A stretch of 64,000 nucleotides of DNA from Spirogloea muscicola (taxonomy: Eukaryota > Streptophyta > Zygnematophyceae > Spirogloeales > Spirogloeaceae): contig WELB01000270.1 of NCBI GenBank assembly GCA_009602725.1, positions 47,585-111,584 of the forward strand, given 5' to 3'. The notes under the pieces are model-generated. The model was not told where the DNA came from. It worked only from the letters and a program-made list of their open reading frames with translations, and ran no database searches. A program made the translations under genes and the position numbers. Of this stretch, positions 52,183-63,985 are shown in pieces (within the stretch, counting starts at the first letter, position 1; every line of letters starts with the position of its first letter).

Positions 52183-55100
52183 ATGGCCGGAGCAGCATAC
52201 TTTGGGCCTGCACCGCCGGGATGGACGAAGAAGGTGAGACCATCCTATCGACAACCTGAGCCCAAGTGTCGCAAGTATCTAGTGAACTGCCCCAGATTCA
52301 TCCTCATTCCAAAGGCTGAGCTGAGCATTGTATCTGCCGGCAGCTCATCCCACGGAAGAAGGGCTGCGGCGTCGATGTCTACTTCTACACTCCAGATGGC
52401 ACCTGCATCCGCTCGCGGCGCCAGCTACTACAGTTCCTCGCGACCAGCGGCCTCGACCAGCTGCCGCGCGACTTCGACTGGGGAAAAGGTGCAGCGAGGA
52501 GCTTTGACAAGCCTGTCCAATTTGCGTCCCTCATGTGCTAAAGCACCTGTGACCACATTGTCAGGTCACCCTTGTGACTTGAGGCTCCTTGGCTGACACA
52601 ATGGTGCGCCCAATCTCTCAATGTACAGTGGACGTGAGCTCAGTGGCTGCCGAGATGAAAGAGAATCAGGTGCCAGCCACGCGTCAAGACGAAGGGGTAC
52701 TGGGGAAGAGGCCTGCGCTGTGCATCTTGGACGCCGACGTTGTAGCGCGGCCTGTCCGAAGGCGGCTCATTGTGGAGGACTCGTCTCCTGCAGCAAGCAC
52801 AGCATGCATCAAGGAGGCCTCAGTGCTCCAACCGAAGACCGCAGACTTATCAGGCCGGCCGACGAGCGTGGGATCTGAATTGCGATTAGAGGAACAGCGA
52901 GGCAGCCCGGCGAGCCCTCTGTTGCCGGGCACAGGGTTCTTGGACTTCAGAGGTAAGAGGCTTCAGCTATTAATCCGATCCGTGAGCCATGATGGCTTCT
53001 GAGGCGTCAAGCAAGAACTGTTCTTGATGTGTTGGTATGAGCACAACTTCCCGAGCAGCGAACATCAATTCTGCATTGATGCTCTTTAGGCTGAGAGCTT
53101 CACTGAGTCTGTTACCATTGCACAAAATCCCGACCTTATTAAGAAAAACCCATCAAGTAGCTGTTGATTCTGCGTCAGAAAACAGGCGTGAGGCCTGCAT
53201 CTTGCTGAGCAACCTTTGCGCGGTTGCTGCTGGCTGGGCAGGCAACCTTGCAGCCGCCAAGAAAGCGCTCCACCTCTCGGAGAGGCCAGAGCAGGTCATC
53301 TGCCGAGAGGAAGAGCAGAGACTGGTCGGCCAAGTTGTGCGGAAATCAATAGAGCAGCTGCAACCTTGCAGCCTGTACATGTGTGGCTGCCCTGGCACCG
53401 GCAAATCGCTGACTGTCGAGGCGGTCAGGGCCGATGCCAGAGTCTGGGCTCAGGTCAGTCACGACATTGCTGCTCTAAACCTTGACTCCTGAAGCTGGAC
53501 GCATTGATCTCGCTGAACTGGAGCATCTTGGTGGTGCATCTGTGCAGGCTTGTGAAACTCCATTACAGGAGGTATTCATAAATTGCATGGCGCTCCAAAG
53601 CCCCCAAGATATATACCGGCAGGTATGCTGTCCTCCAATGAAATGACTACTTAAGCTTGAGAATCTTTGAGAAGATGCTCATCAAGCTTCCTTGTGCCAC
53701 TTCACCTAAGTACGTGGAGTGAAGTTCTCACTGACAAGTTTGACTTGAAGCTATAATCACTTAACACTCTGAGCGTTTCCAGACTTACATCTGCATTGAT
53801 GTCTTCCATGCAGATCCTTGCAGACTTGGGCCATCCATCCCATCTCTCGACCAAGCCGGAACGACTTGACCCCTTGGCGGCTGTGAGGCAGATGGCCACC
53901 ACTGGGGCTGCTTCAGATAGACAAATAAGAACTATGATGTGAGCAGACAAATACTTTCTGCTATGACTGCCAATGTAAGGTCTGCTCACAATATGCATCA
54001 CTTTCATAAGCTCTGCAATCTGAGAAAGTCGCTATGTGTACTTGCTTGGCAGGCTTCTCATTCTCGACGAGGTGGACCAGCTGGCAGGCAGAGACTCAGC
54101 TGTTCTGATTGAGCTATTCCGGCTCCCAGTGCTGCCTCATTCGCGCTGCATATTGATTGGTGAGCTCCAGGGAAGCCTCCCTGCGATTAACTTACTCAAG
54201 CTGCAGATCTCCTAATCTTCATGTGAGCACCAGTTCCATGCTTGCACTGTTGATCATTAACCACTGCTGCTGACCAGGAATGTCTATCTGAGGGTCTTCT
54301 CAGGCATCGCCAATGTCATCGACCTCCAGGAGCGTCTCCTTCCCAGCCTCCGCAGCTTTCCTAGTGAGACCCATGCTCTACTTATTGCGATTTGGATCCT
54401 GGATCGTGGGCGTTGATGTGCGCTAGCCCAGTATGTGAAAGCATCACTGCTGCAATACGTGACCTCAAACAAAGTGCTGCAAGTATCGGTATGCAGGTCC
54501 GCCACAGGTCATCGCATTTGCGCCATACACAAAGGAGCAGATTATTGCCATTCTCAAGCAGCGCCTGTCGGTGAGTTGTGGCACTCGCCAGCACTGAGGT
54601 TCTGTTGCTATTGAAAGGCTTTCAAATTCCTCTACGATCTGCAGTATGGTAGCTATGTTGCCAATTTCCCTGCTCAGTCAGTACTCTTGTTCCTCAATGT
54701 GCAGTCTCTAACCTTTCCTGTCATTGCGGAGCGCGCCTTGGAGCTGTGTGCCAGGGTGAGCTGAACAAAACCCTGCCCTGATAAGGCTGCAGACGTCGCA
54801 ATCAGTACACCGATACTGGCATTAGTGTGTGCCTTCCTGTGAATGCCTTGACGTCTACTCCCTGCTAGAGCCAGCGTCTGCCCAAGAAGTCATTGCAGTT
54901 GTCGTGGCTATTTGCTGAATTAGATCTTTTCCCTGCCAGAAAGTGGGGGCAGCGTCAGGCGACCTACGTAAGGCCCTCAGCATCTGCAGGTACTTTTGAC
55001 TTGCTTCCAAGACTGCAAGGGCCTCATCTGTCCCTGAAAGGCATGAGAATACTATTGTTGGTAGAAGTCCTAATGGGTAATGTACTGAGCTATGTCGCAT

Positions 55101-56562
55101 CTGTCATGATCGTGTAGAGATGCAGTGCAGCTTCTGGAATTGGACAACTCGCAGGCCAGCCCACAAACAGTGCTGATGACGAGACAGGAGAGTCCTCTTT
55201 CACCAGGAAGTCCAATGATGCAGCGACAAGTAAGAGCCCTGCAATGGCTGGCCATGCAGTAGCTGACATGTGCATGACATCATGAGCAAGAAGGTCCCTG
55301 GTGACACAATAGTAGTCACATGTGGTGGTTGCAACTTGTGACTGCAGGTTCAGATCCACCACATGTCCCGGGCATTGTCCACCACCTTTAGATCGCCAGT
55401 TGTAGACATTATTCAGGGGCTGCCCCAGCACCAGCAGGCAAGCCGTGTGTGATGCCCGTGAGAGCAGACACGCTCAGATCATACAAGACTGTGCATGAAT
55501 GAGATTGCCTGAACTTTATCAATCGCAAGTCTGTTTTCACTTAACACCAGGGCTCTTGAGAAGGTACGAGGTTCACGAGGTTCTGTGGATGCCAATGATG
55601 GTATGCACCCTATTGAGGCATGATTATGATATGCAGATAATTCTTTGTGCCACCGTACGGCTGTTTCGCAAGTCGAAGAAGGATGCAACACTCGGCGAGG
55701 TGAGCCTGGCCGAGCAAGTAGCCCAATCTAGAGCCCAGCTTGCACAGTAGAATGCCAGAGAAATTTAGGAGCTGGCACGTTGCAATGTTACTTATACCAA
55801 GCTTGGTACATTTGCAGGTCGTCAAGGCCTATGCAGACTTGTGCAGACAGTTGGGGCTCCACTGTTTGACGGCCCCAGAAATTTCCTCTCTATCCGAGGT
55901 CTTGGCCGATCAGGTGGCACTCCACTGTTCAACTCATATGTTGCTACATAGCTTGCTCTCGGCTAATATGAGGTTGTCAAGCCAATATAATCAACTGCCA
56001 TAATGCTTGCCATCCTGGGAGCTGTTGTGTACATCAAGGCACACAGATGCCAACTGTGCTGTTTCTCAGCTTCTCACCTTCAGAACACTTGATCAGAAGA
56101 TACTGGCAGCAGGGCTCTCAGGGTTCCAGAATTGCTCGGACTGAACACATGAGGCTCTGTCCTGCAGGCCTTGGTGACGCTGGGTTCCAGCAAGGATGAT
56201 ACATTGCGAAGAGTCACATTGAAGGTGCCTGAGGAAGACATCTGCTTTGCACTGCAGGTCAGCTTGGATTACTGTTCATGCTCCTCTGCAAAGTCAGTTG
56301 CAATCTTTGCTGGTACTACAGTACTTGGTGCCGGCAGCATGACCGAGGGCCTGATGATTGGATGTTCGGCTGTGCCTGTTCTTGTTTGGTTAAGGGCAAG
56401 TCAACAACTACCGTGCTTGCCATGCCTGATCATGCCTAGATATGTGCAGTGCCAGCAGCATGACGAGCAGTACGTCCTTTGCAGGGAGTTCGATTTTTTC
56501 ACAACATTCTACTTAAATCTGGCGGTTCCAGATTTCTGCCGCAGCACAAGAGTGACTCATGA
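52183..56562 (+). CDS. CDC6: CDC6 replication-licensing ATPase with N-terminal MBD domain (apparent fusion)
   Basis: CDC6 works with ORC to load MCM helicases at origins. Exons: 52183-52233, 52344-52488, 52629-52952, 53242-53453, 53548-53622, 53814-53938, 54053-54159, 54304-54363, 54497-54570, 54705-54755, 54940-54989, 55118-55229, 55348-55437, 55637-55699, 55818-55913, 56168-56257, 56485-56562; 600 aa. Exons 1-2 encode a methyl-CpG-binding-like domain (PPGWTKKLIPRKK, VDVYFYTPDGTCIRSRRQLL). The splice 52488/52629 keeps frame into the CDC6 N-terminus. AAA+ marks: Walker A GCPGTGKS, Walker B LLILDEVDQL, RCILIGIAN, KVGAASGDLRKALSICR; then QGLPQHQQIILCATVRLF and a winged helix ending VRFFHNILLKSG. 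The intron after 55437 starts with GC. Alternative: CDC6 alone from ATG 52601 (544 aa, same frame), with a separate tiny MBD protein. Confidence 0.9.
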
Positions 56563-58424
56563 TATTGATAGAAAGCCCGAAGCGTCCTACCTAGGACAAC
56601 GTGCAGCGCTTGTGCTTGACTGCAGCAATGTACTTTAGGGCAATGAATGCTACAAAAATTCGTCCAATACAAAAGACAGCCTTCTCTGCCTTGTTGGCTG
56701 TTTAGGCGACTGTCCTTCTTCAGATGTGGCGGCCAACAAGTGCACAGTATCAAGTTCTGTGCTCATAAGTCAAATAGTGAGGGTCGAAAGTGCAAGGTAT
56801 GAATCTCATTCTCCGGAAGTGAGCTCCGGTCTTGTGCGACTCTGGCTTCGGAAGAGTGCAGACCGCTCAGACTGAAGCCCATCAAAAACGCTCTGCAAGA
56901 TAACGAAGAGATGCTTGTAAGTACAAACACGCTGTCCCCCTAGGTTATCTGAGACACTTCCTGTGAGCAACAGCTAAGGAGTTTAACAATCTGCCAATCC
57001 CGACGCTTAACCTGGTACTTTAACATGACAGGCCTTGACCGGCATGGCAAGGCTCAGTCTCAGCAGCATCCCTCAAGGGCCTGCACTTGGTGGAGAGTTG
57101 CGGCGTACCTAGAGGTATGCCATGCTCTGAAAGATAGAGAGCCACTCTCTGCCAACATCTGCAGACTTCGGACGCTTCATCGTCTACTTGGCTTAGACCT
57201 CTCTGCTCAAAGACAGTGGAGAGACAGGGGGGAGAGTAGGCAAGCGGGTTGTGCACCGGCACAATACCAGAATACAACCTGAGGTCTTAACAATAGACAG
57301 ACTGCTAGGGAAGGGCCTTGAAAGTACTGACATATTGATAGCTACCAAGCTATGAAGAACGAACAACATTTAGTATACCGTCCTCTCAACCTGGACTTTG
57401 CTTCCACAAGTTGGTATGAGTTTTATCTTACCTGTATCTGCTCACGATATGATATCTCAACTGGATCAAGGGCTGCTTCCGCCAATTGCTTGGAGTCAAC
57501 GGCAGCCAGTTGTTGAGGGGCGGGGAGAAGGGCCAAAAACGATCGTATCGTTGGTATCTTTGGCTGCAGTCATGCAATTTCATGTCAAATCAGTCCGATA
57601 ACAGAGTTGTTCAAGCGTGTGATCACATGTCCTGGACGTATAACGGATTTAAGGGCTCAACATGATGAGCCAACAAGGGCTATGCTGCTTGCAGACCTCA
57701 AGCTGTGTCAGGAGGAGCCTCAAGTCTTGCTCTGTTGGAGAAGTAGGCAAATGTTCCAGCACATCAAGGACCTGCACAACCAGTGGGGGTGTTTGACAAT
57801 AGCTCTAGATAGACCAACTGGCTAACAAGAAGTGCTGCAGGAGACAATGCACATGTACTAGCAGCCATAGGAAGGTCTCATACATCATCAATTGCCTGAG
57901 CAGCTGCTCCAGTGGTTCGTGCTGCATCTGCAAAGATCGTTGGCAGCACACTACGCCCCAATTGCATAACTTTCAGCGCTTGCTCAGCCTGCCGTTTGAT
58001 GGAGACTATAGTATCAGGAAGTTGAAATTGTTAAGAAAGACACAAAGTGCACTCAATTATTCGAGAGAGAAGAGAAGCTATTGAAGACAGTGCATGCCCT
58101 CTTCAAGGGTACGCTAATGGCTTACACCTCATACTTGAGGACACTGCTTGCTTACTTACGAAAGACAACAGTACTTTGGCGCTTGCCTGAGCTTGATGAC
58201 ATTTGCGATAGAATGACAGCTCGCTGTCTTTGCTTGTATCCTTGCTAGCCCATGCGGCCACCACATGCCTGGAAGAAGTCTGGGCCCTTAGTCAGAAAGA
58301 TCCTGATCAATTTAGCTTCATTCAAAAAGCACTTGACTACATAGCAGGAACTGAACATGCTCAGACTCCATGCACCATTACCACATGCACCAAGTTGCTC
58401 CCATCTGCCATTACTTGTTTAGAA
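56563..58424. other. Intergenic between convergent CDC6 and coiled-coil genes
   Basis: About 1.9 kb of mixed composition. Short frames exist on both strands, but none shows family motifs or coherent splice phasing. No LINE ending was found. Confidence 0.45.
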
Positions 58425-61400
58425 TCAGGATGCTTCAACTGGATACAACGGAACAGACAAGATGGACAGAAAGAGCATCTCTGCAAAAAGGATGGGCATG
58501 ATGTCACTAGCCTGTACATGGCCTGAGTCACACCTGAGCCGTTCTAGGATTTTCTCAAGACGTCCTTGGATCTCTGGAGATGGTTGGTCAGGAGATGGCC
58601 AATCAACTAATAACTCCTCCAAGGAGGGGACAGAAGAAGTGCTGGGGGATAGTCCATTAACTGTGCCATTACGCTCCGCCTGTCTTAGTGCCTCGGTACC
58701 CTCAAGACCCTGCCTTGTAATCCCCGATGTTCCTGCTTCTGATTCCAGGTCGGTAGAGGTTGTAGACAAGTGATTGGCTAGGCGAGCTCGCCCTGGTAAA
58801 AGAGACATAAGACTTCCAAGAGATCTTGCTGCCTCACTGATCTCCTTGCTAATGCTTGCCACCTCCAGCTGCACACTTTTGTATGTCTGAATCACAAGCA
58901 AAATAGGAGGCTCGTTATACATGAGAATTAGCACAAGAGCCCACTACATGTAAGAACTCTTGTGGTTGTAGAGTTTTGACCACACCTCGTCTGCAAGGCT
59001 TGGGAGGAGGGTGGAGTTGACGATGCCGTCTAGCTTCAGCATTCGAGGCTGGAGATTTCCCAATGTTCCTTCCAATGACATGACATCTTGGTAGTCTAGT
59101 ACTAGAAGGGGTTCTGCAAATTTTCCCACAAGCGGGCAGCTCAGCTATTACACTAGATGGATACACATGTCAATGATTTGTCGACTACAACAGCTGTCCT
59201 CAACAATATAAAATACACATCACTTCATACTTTGACAATGTCAAGCGACAAAACGAGTGGTGCAATCTTGAGGCGAATGCACCGCACATAGACCATCAAT
59301 TCATGCTGGGATGCAGGTGTTTAACTGCAGTAAGTCACAAGTAGTCAAGCAAGAGTTCAAGCAGCTAAGAATTACTTGTGAGTACCTTCGTACACACGGG
59401 CCAGCTTCACTGCAAGGGGTTGGAGGTCCTCCTTGTTGACGTGACTAAGTGGTTGAGTGGCCATCTGTTGTCTTCCAGTTGCTAAGAAAGGGATTGCTAA
59501 TGTAATGTGACTGCCTCCTTTGGAGACCTCAAGTTGCTCCTGAGTGCCCTGCCACTTGTAAGAAGGACTTGTCAGCAAGTCGTTGCAGCAAAGGAGTCCA
59601 AACCCTGTTCCAAATCTGACGGCTAAGACCTCTCAGCCTGCTCTTGCCTCTTGCAAAACCCTTGGATTTTGGGAGTACGAATGAGCAATGAAATGAGGCC
59701 TAGGTTTGGGAAGGAGAAGCTGCGGGTCATGATGAAACAGCAGGCGCGGACACACCTGTACCGAAGGAGCTGTGAGCAGCGAGAGCCTTTCCTGAACGTT
59801 GCCAGCCCAGTCGCCCAGGCCCTCAAGCCACTCAACATCCACCACTACTCTTGGGCCGAGCTTTGGTGGAGTTTTCCCAGCTGGCGGTTGCACAGCAGCA
59901 ACAGGTGGAGATTTGCTGCTCGGCTTCTGCATTGCTTGCCTCTCGACAAGGCTTAGCCGCCTGCCCGAGGATGTGACCGAAGGTGCTGCTGTTGTACGAG
60001 CAGTGGGAGAAGGTGCTTCCTTGGAAGCTACGACCTTGGACTGTACGCTGGCAGGCGAGAGATTTCTCGTGGCAGGCGACGTCCTTGCCATGGTTGATGA
60101 GGCCTCAGAAGAGCTTGTGCTCAAGGATGATGTTCGTGGCGAATGTAACGTCGTCACCAAGCCCCTCGATGTCTTTACATGCTCTGCACCCTTAAGCTCT
60201 GCCAGCCTTGCCTGCACAGTCTTGACTGCTGCCAGCATCTCGTCCTTGAGGATGGCAGCCTGCAGCCTTATAGCTTCAGCCAGGGCCAGCTGCGCAAAAG
60301 TACAGAAAATGTATGTTAAGATTTGCTGGCAATGCTTCTGTCAGACTTCAACAACCTGCCTGCCTCAGTGGCAGGAGCTTTTGTGAGTGGCTTTCAGGTG
60401 CTTCACTTGATTAGAAAGGCAATCACCAGTCTAGCCTAGATTAAGCCAACTGTAAATATGCATAGCTCATCAGCATCATAGCACCGGTATCTGCATAGTT
60501 GACACCTTGTGTTCGAGGTGCAAATTCTGCTCTTGCAGGAGTCGGAAGCGCTCATTGCTGTAATCCTCAGGAAGAACACCAACCTGGTGAAAGAAGAGTG
60601 TGAGCGCTGCTGTAGCTGGTCAAGTAGCAAGATAGCAATGAGTACTTGCTAGTGATTATATAGACAAGTTTCTAGACGAAGTCAACAACACACAAATATC
60701 CCCACCAGGCTTTCGCCGAGCTGATTTCTACCAATCTCTGACACTCACTTAGCTTATTTGAGGTACTTGTCTTACCTCGGCGTGTGCTGCCTTGAGACCT
60801 GCATTTTCCTTCTGCAAATCCAAGACCTGCATACAAATCAACTTCCTTCTGTGACGACTAGAGACTTGTTCCAGGTCAGTTGAGGACCTCTAATACAAAC
60901 CGGCCACCGAAAGTGCTAACTGAGCATCAGATGGCCACGGTAAGAGACCGAGGATTAGGTCAGAACCTGGTCTTGCAGGGCTTGCAGCTTCTCCTTAGTG
61001 AGCTCCTCTTTCTCCTGCCACGAACGGGTAAGAGCTGGTCAGTGCTCTCACTTGCCAGCTGGACTTGGAAAGCACTGACCAGACACGTCGCAGTTGTCCA
61101 AGAATTTGAAAATTGTCGACAGATGCAGTCGAAACTTCCAGCCTGTCTGCCACAAAAATTGCTGCGGGGCCCCGAGAAGAGGCTGCCACGAGCTCTCTTG
61201 ACGACATTGCGTGCCATCCGCTCAAGTCTTCCGAGCGGTCGAGCTCCCATCAGCTCCAGCTGGAGACAAATGCAGCGGCGCGAGCGGCTGACCTTCGAGG
61301 GCACGGGCCGGCCTGACGGGCTGCGCGGCGAGAGCCTGCTCCGTGGCGATGGCGGCTGGGGCTTCGCAGAGTGCTCGCCAGCGCCAGCGCCGGCGCCGGC

Positions 61401-61490
61401 GCTCGGCGACGCAGGACGCCGCACAGTCCCGGGAGACCGAGGGCTGCCCGCGCCGCTGGTGGCCCTGGCAGCCGTGGAGAACGTGGCCAT
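58425..61490 (-). CDS. Unrecognised coiled-coil protein with basic S/P-rich N-terminus
   Basis: Nine exons join in phase to 545 aa: 61293-61490, 60967-61014, 60776-60826, 60506-60583, 59756-60289, 59556-59615, 59386-59464, 58986-59113, 58425-58886. Residues 1-66 are rich in Ser, Pro, Arg and Gly (SPRSPGTVRRPASPS). A coiled coil follows (EKEELTKEKLQALQDQ, DLQKENAGLKAAHAE, NERFRLLQEQNLHLEHK, ILKDEMLAAVKTVQARLAEL), then a Ser/Thr-rich basic linker, then a helical C-terminal half (RVVVDVEWLEGLGDWAGN, IWNRVWTPLLQRLADKSF, DVMSLEGTLGNLQPRML). A basic S/P-rich start with a later helical bundle is reminiscent of plant QWRF/AUG8 augmin proteins, but this is a weak guess. The regularity of the exon phasing argues for a real gene. 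Confidence 0.6.
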
Positions 61491-61499
61491 GGCAATGGC

Positions 61500-61560
61500 G
61501 GCGGCGGCGGCGGAGGCGGCGGCGGCGGCGGCGGTGTGGCGCTGATTGGTCGGGCCNGGC
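61500..61560. repeat. (GGC)n tract and single N
   Basis: A GGC/GGA triplet run at 61499-61537 just upstream of the coiled-coil gene start, followed by one N at 61557. This is the same GC-triplet context as the two large gaps. Confidence 0.7.
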
Positions 61561-61609
61561 TGGACGGGAGGACGGGGAGCGTCAGACCAGGGGGAGCTTG
61601 TAGAGGCGT

Positions 61610-62010
61610 CACGAGTTGGGGTCCCGTTCACATGCGGCTTGTCATTCCAGCGAGTCACTTGCTTGATCACCTGCTGACCGGAGGTTATTGAGGCGCCCAT
61701 TCGCAGAGAGAAAATGAAACTCTCCCATTCGGGGCGAGGGCTGTGAACAGCCAGCCCGAGAAAACAGGAAAGAAAAGAAGAAAAAACTGACCAGGGTCCA
61801 CATGGGCCGAAAAGCGCTATCCCAAAGGCTTTTCCCCGCTAGCTCAGGTCTATCGTATGCGCCTCTCCATTTCCCTCCAGCGGTCCAGGGCCCTTGCACC
61901 TGCGTGCTGGCCGTGCTCCAGCTGCAGCCTCTGGCTTTTCGTCCGGGGGATTGCTTACCGACTGCTATTGTTTCGGATTTGTGGCTTCTCACTCGTGGTT
62001 ACTATGTGAT
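61610..62010 (+). mobile_element. Two LINE 3' ends in tandem
   Basis: The first ends LLTGGY-stop near 61691, with a hairpin-like GGGCTGTGAACAGCCAGCCC at about 61738-61760. The second (61855-62005) reads RMRLSISLQRSRAL, a frame break, then SDLWLLTRGYYV without a stop in the usual place. Confidence 0.6.
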
Positions 62011-62169
62011 CCATCCTACCTGGCAAAGTATAAGACAGATCTTTTGGCCCCTTCGGTTCTTGTCAAATTCAGGCTGGATGTTCACAGCCCTTGACCCCTT
62101 TGCGAGACCACTTCTTCCCTGTAGGATAAGAGAAAAGACTTTTCCAGTAAACAAAACAGCCCTTCAACA

Positions 62170-62690
62170 TTGACAGCATGACTGTGAGAGGCCAGTTCGA
62201 AGGTGGATGGACAAGATCTGAAAGGGCCGGATGGTGCAAAAAGCAGGATAATAGTCTCCAAGACGTCAGTACTTCCCTTGTACACTTTTTTGGGCTGGCC
62301 TCTCACAGTCATTGCTGTATTTTGGAAGAGCTGTTCTCTCCAGTAGAGGGCGATGGCTGTGATTGGCCACCCCAGAATAACGGCTGAAGAATTCGGAGGG
62401 GCCAGAAAAGCGCCGTGTGCAGAGCGACTCAAGTGGCCACCGGGTGCTCAATTTCGCGGTTCACTTGCGCGCATGCCGAGCTTTGGCGGCGGCCTCCGGC
62501 TTCCGTCAGGGCGCCGTCTTTTTGCCAGCTAGCTACTCAGACTTGCATCTCCTGACTAGAGGTTAATGAGCGTTCCCTGGCTGATGTCTTAGTCCTAGTC
62601 GTTCGCACTCAGGCTCCCTTAGACCTTGTCCATTCCTTTGGGCTGGCCTTTCACAGCCACCAGTCAATCTGGCCGCGCTTCTGTTCAAAA
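62170..62690 (+). mobile_element. LINE 3' end and hairpin modules
   Basis: Hairpin modules at about 62290-62340. Coding at 62455-62565: VHLRACRALAAASGFRQGA, SDLHLLTRG and stop. UTR at 62570-62680 with CCATTCCTTTGGGCTGGC and CAATCTGGCCGCGC, the same subfamily as 2510-2640, 21690-21820 and 44040-44160. Confidence 0.65.
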
Positions 62691-63200
62691 AAAATTTCCC
62701 GTTGAGCAGCCGCAGGTCAGAGAAACTAGAATTCGGGTAGCGGGTCTCCTGTCTATAGCCAGAGGCTGCAGCCAAGCGCGACCGGCACGCAGATGCAACG
62801 CGTGTGCCATGGACCGCTGCAGCAATACTGACAGGAGCATGCGATACACCTGGCGAAGAAAAAGCCGCTTCCAGTTAAGGGGAGAAAGTAGTCTCCGGGT
62901 AGCTCGTCCCCTGGCCAGGTCCTGGGGCTGCAGCCAATACCAGGGCCGCAGATGCAGCGCGCGTGCCATTGACCGCTGCAGCGAGACTGCCAGGCGCATG
63001 CTGTACACCTGCGCGAGAGAGCCGCTGCGTTGAAGTCAGCCTGCTCCCCGTGGTACCAGCAGAATACAGTGCTACGCGAGAGCCGGTGGAGGAGCTCGAG
63101 CCACCAAGCGCCGAAACGCCCTGTGGACGTCGATGGCAAGGGGGAAGAAGTTGGCCTCCCGCGGGTGGTCGCAAATTTTTCAAGTCCTTGGCCCGGGTAA
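62690..63200 (-). mobile_element. LINE C-terminal fragment, decayed
   Basis: Minus strand pieces in more than one frame: FFPLAID-like, FGAWWLELLHRLSRST, then RMRLAVSLQRSMARALHLRP and RMLLSVLLQRSMAHALHLRA. Two R-x-L-x-V-x-L-Q-R blocks in succession show that two copies overlap or are nested here. Confidence 0.6.
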
Positions 63201-63214
63201 CACAGGCCACCGCA

Positions 63215-63420
63215 TGCCCGTCTTCAGATGTGCTTGCCTTTGTACTCGGCCATTTGGCATGCCCAGCCTTGGAGGCAGAGTGAGTAGGGTGGGCACGATC
63301 GAAGGAGTCAGTCGTCACCAAATCCAGGATTAATCACGGACCGCCAGCCAGAGTGGAGTGCCTCTTTCCCAGCAGCGAGTAACTCGGACTTGATGTTGCT
63401 CACTCGCGGGTACTGAGCTT
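63215..63420 (+). mobile_element. LINE 3' end fragments
   Basis: CAGATGTGCTTGCCTTTGTAC with GGCCATTTGGC at 63222-63260, then a separate ending SDLMLLTRGY-stop at about 63375-63409. Confidence 0.55.
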
Positions 63421-63499
63421 CCATCTGCAGTGTCTCGTGTCAAGTTGTGTAGTTTTCTTTTCGGCACCTTTTCAGGCTTTAAATATTGTCCATTCAAGG

Positions 63500-63985
63500 G
63501 CAAAGCCAGCCCTTCTTCTCTTAGCATCGACGTCCACGGGGCGTTCGGCGCTAGGTGGCTCGCGCTCCTGCACCGCCTAGGGCGCAGCGCTGTCCCGACG
63601 TTACCAAGGGGAAGGCCGATTTCACCATTCACTGCTCGGGCTAAAGAGCTCAAGTACGCCGATCATCCGCGGGAAGACGAGTTCTTCCCGTTGGATATTG
63701 ACATATGGGGCGTTGGGCGCTCGGTGGCTCGAGCTGCTCAACCAGCTCGCCCGCCATGCCATCGCCCGCCGTTTCCATGGGGAGCCGGTGGACTTTCCTG
63801 CAGCCAGGTCGCTGGCGCAAGTGTATCGTCTGCGCCTGGCCGTCTCGCTGCAGAGGTCTATGGCCCGCGCGCTGCACCTGCGTGCCGGCAGAGCCCTCGC
63901 TGCTGCCTCTGGCTCTGGCCAGGGGACCCACTTCCAGGAGCCTAGCATCTCTGATCTGCGGCTGCTTAGCAGGGGTTACTGAGTG
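63500..63985 (+). mobile_element. LINE C-terminal region, well preserved
   Basis: 63525-63640 carries one copy of the IDVHGAFGARWLALLHRLGR block. 63640-63982 carries KYADHPREDEFFPLDIDIWG, then ARWLELLNQLARHAIARRFH, SLAQVYRLRLAVSLQRSMAR, HLRAGRALAAASGSGQG and SISDLRLLSRGY-stop (63980-63982). Aligned with 3224-4018(-), the K-x-Y-x-D-H-P-R-x-D and I-D-I-x-G blocks match in order, which ties the two subfamilies into one superfamily. Confidence 0.72.

Noticed and set aside
52489-52628. Separate small MBD gene ending about 60 nt after 52488, with CDC6 starting at 52601
   Set aside because: Not excluded, but it would leave only about 50 bp between genes, while an ordinary GT-AG intron joins them in frame; kept as the alternative in the CDC6 entry.
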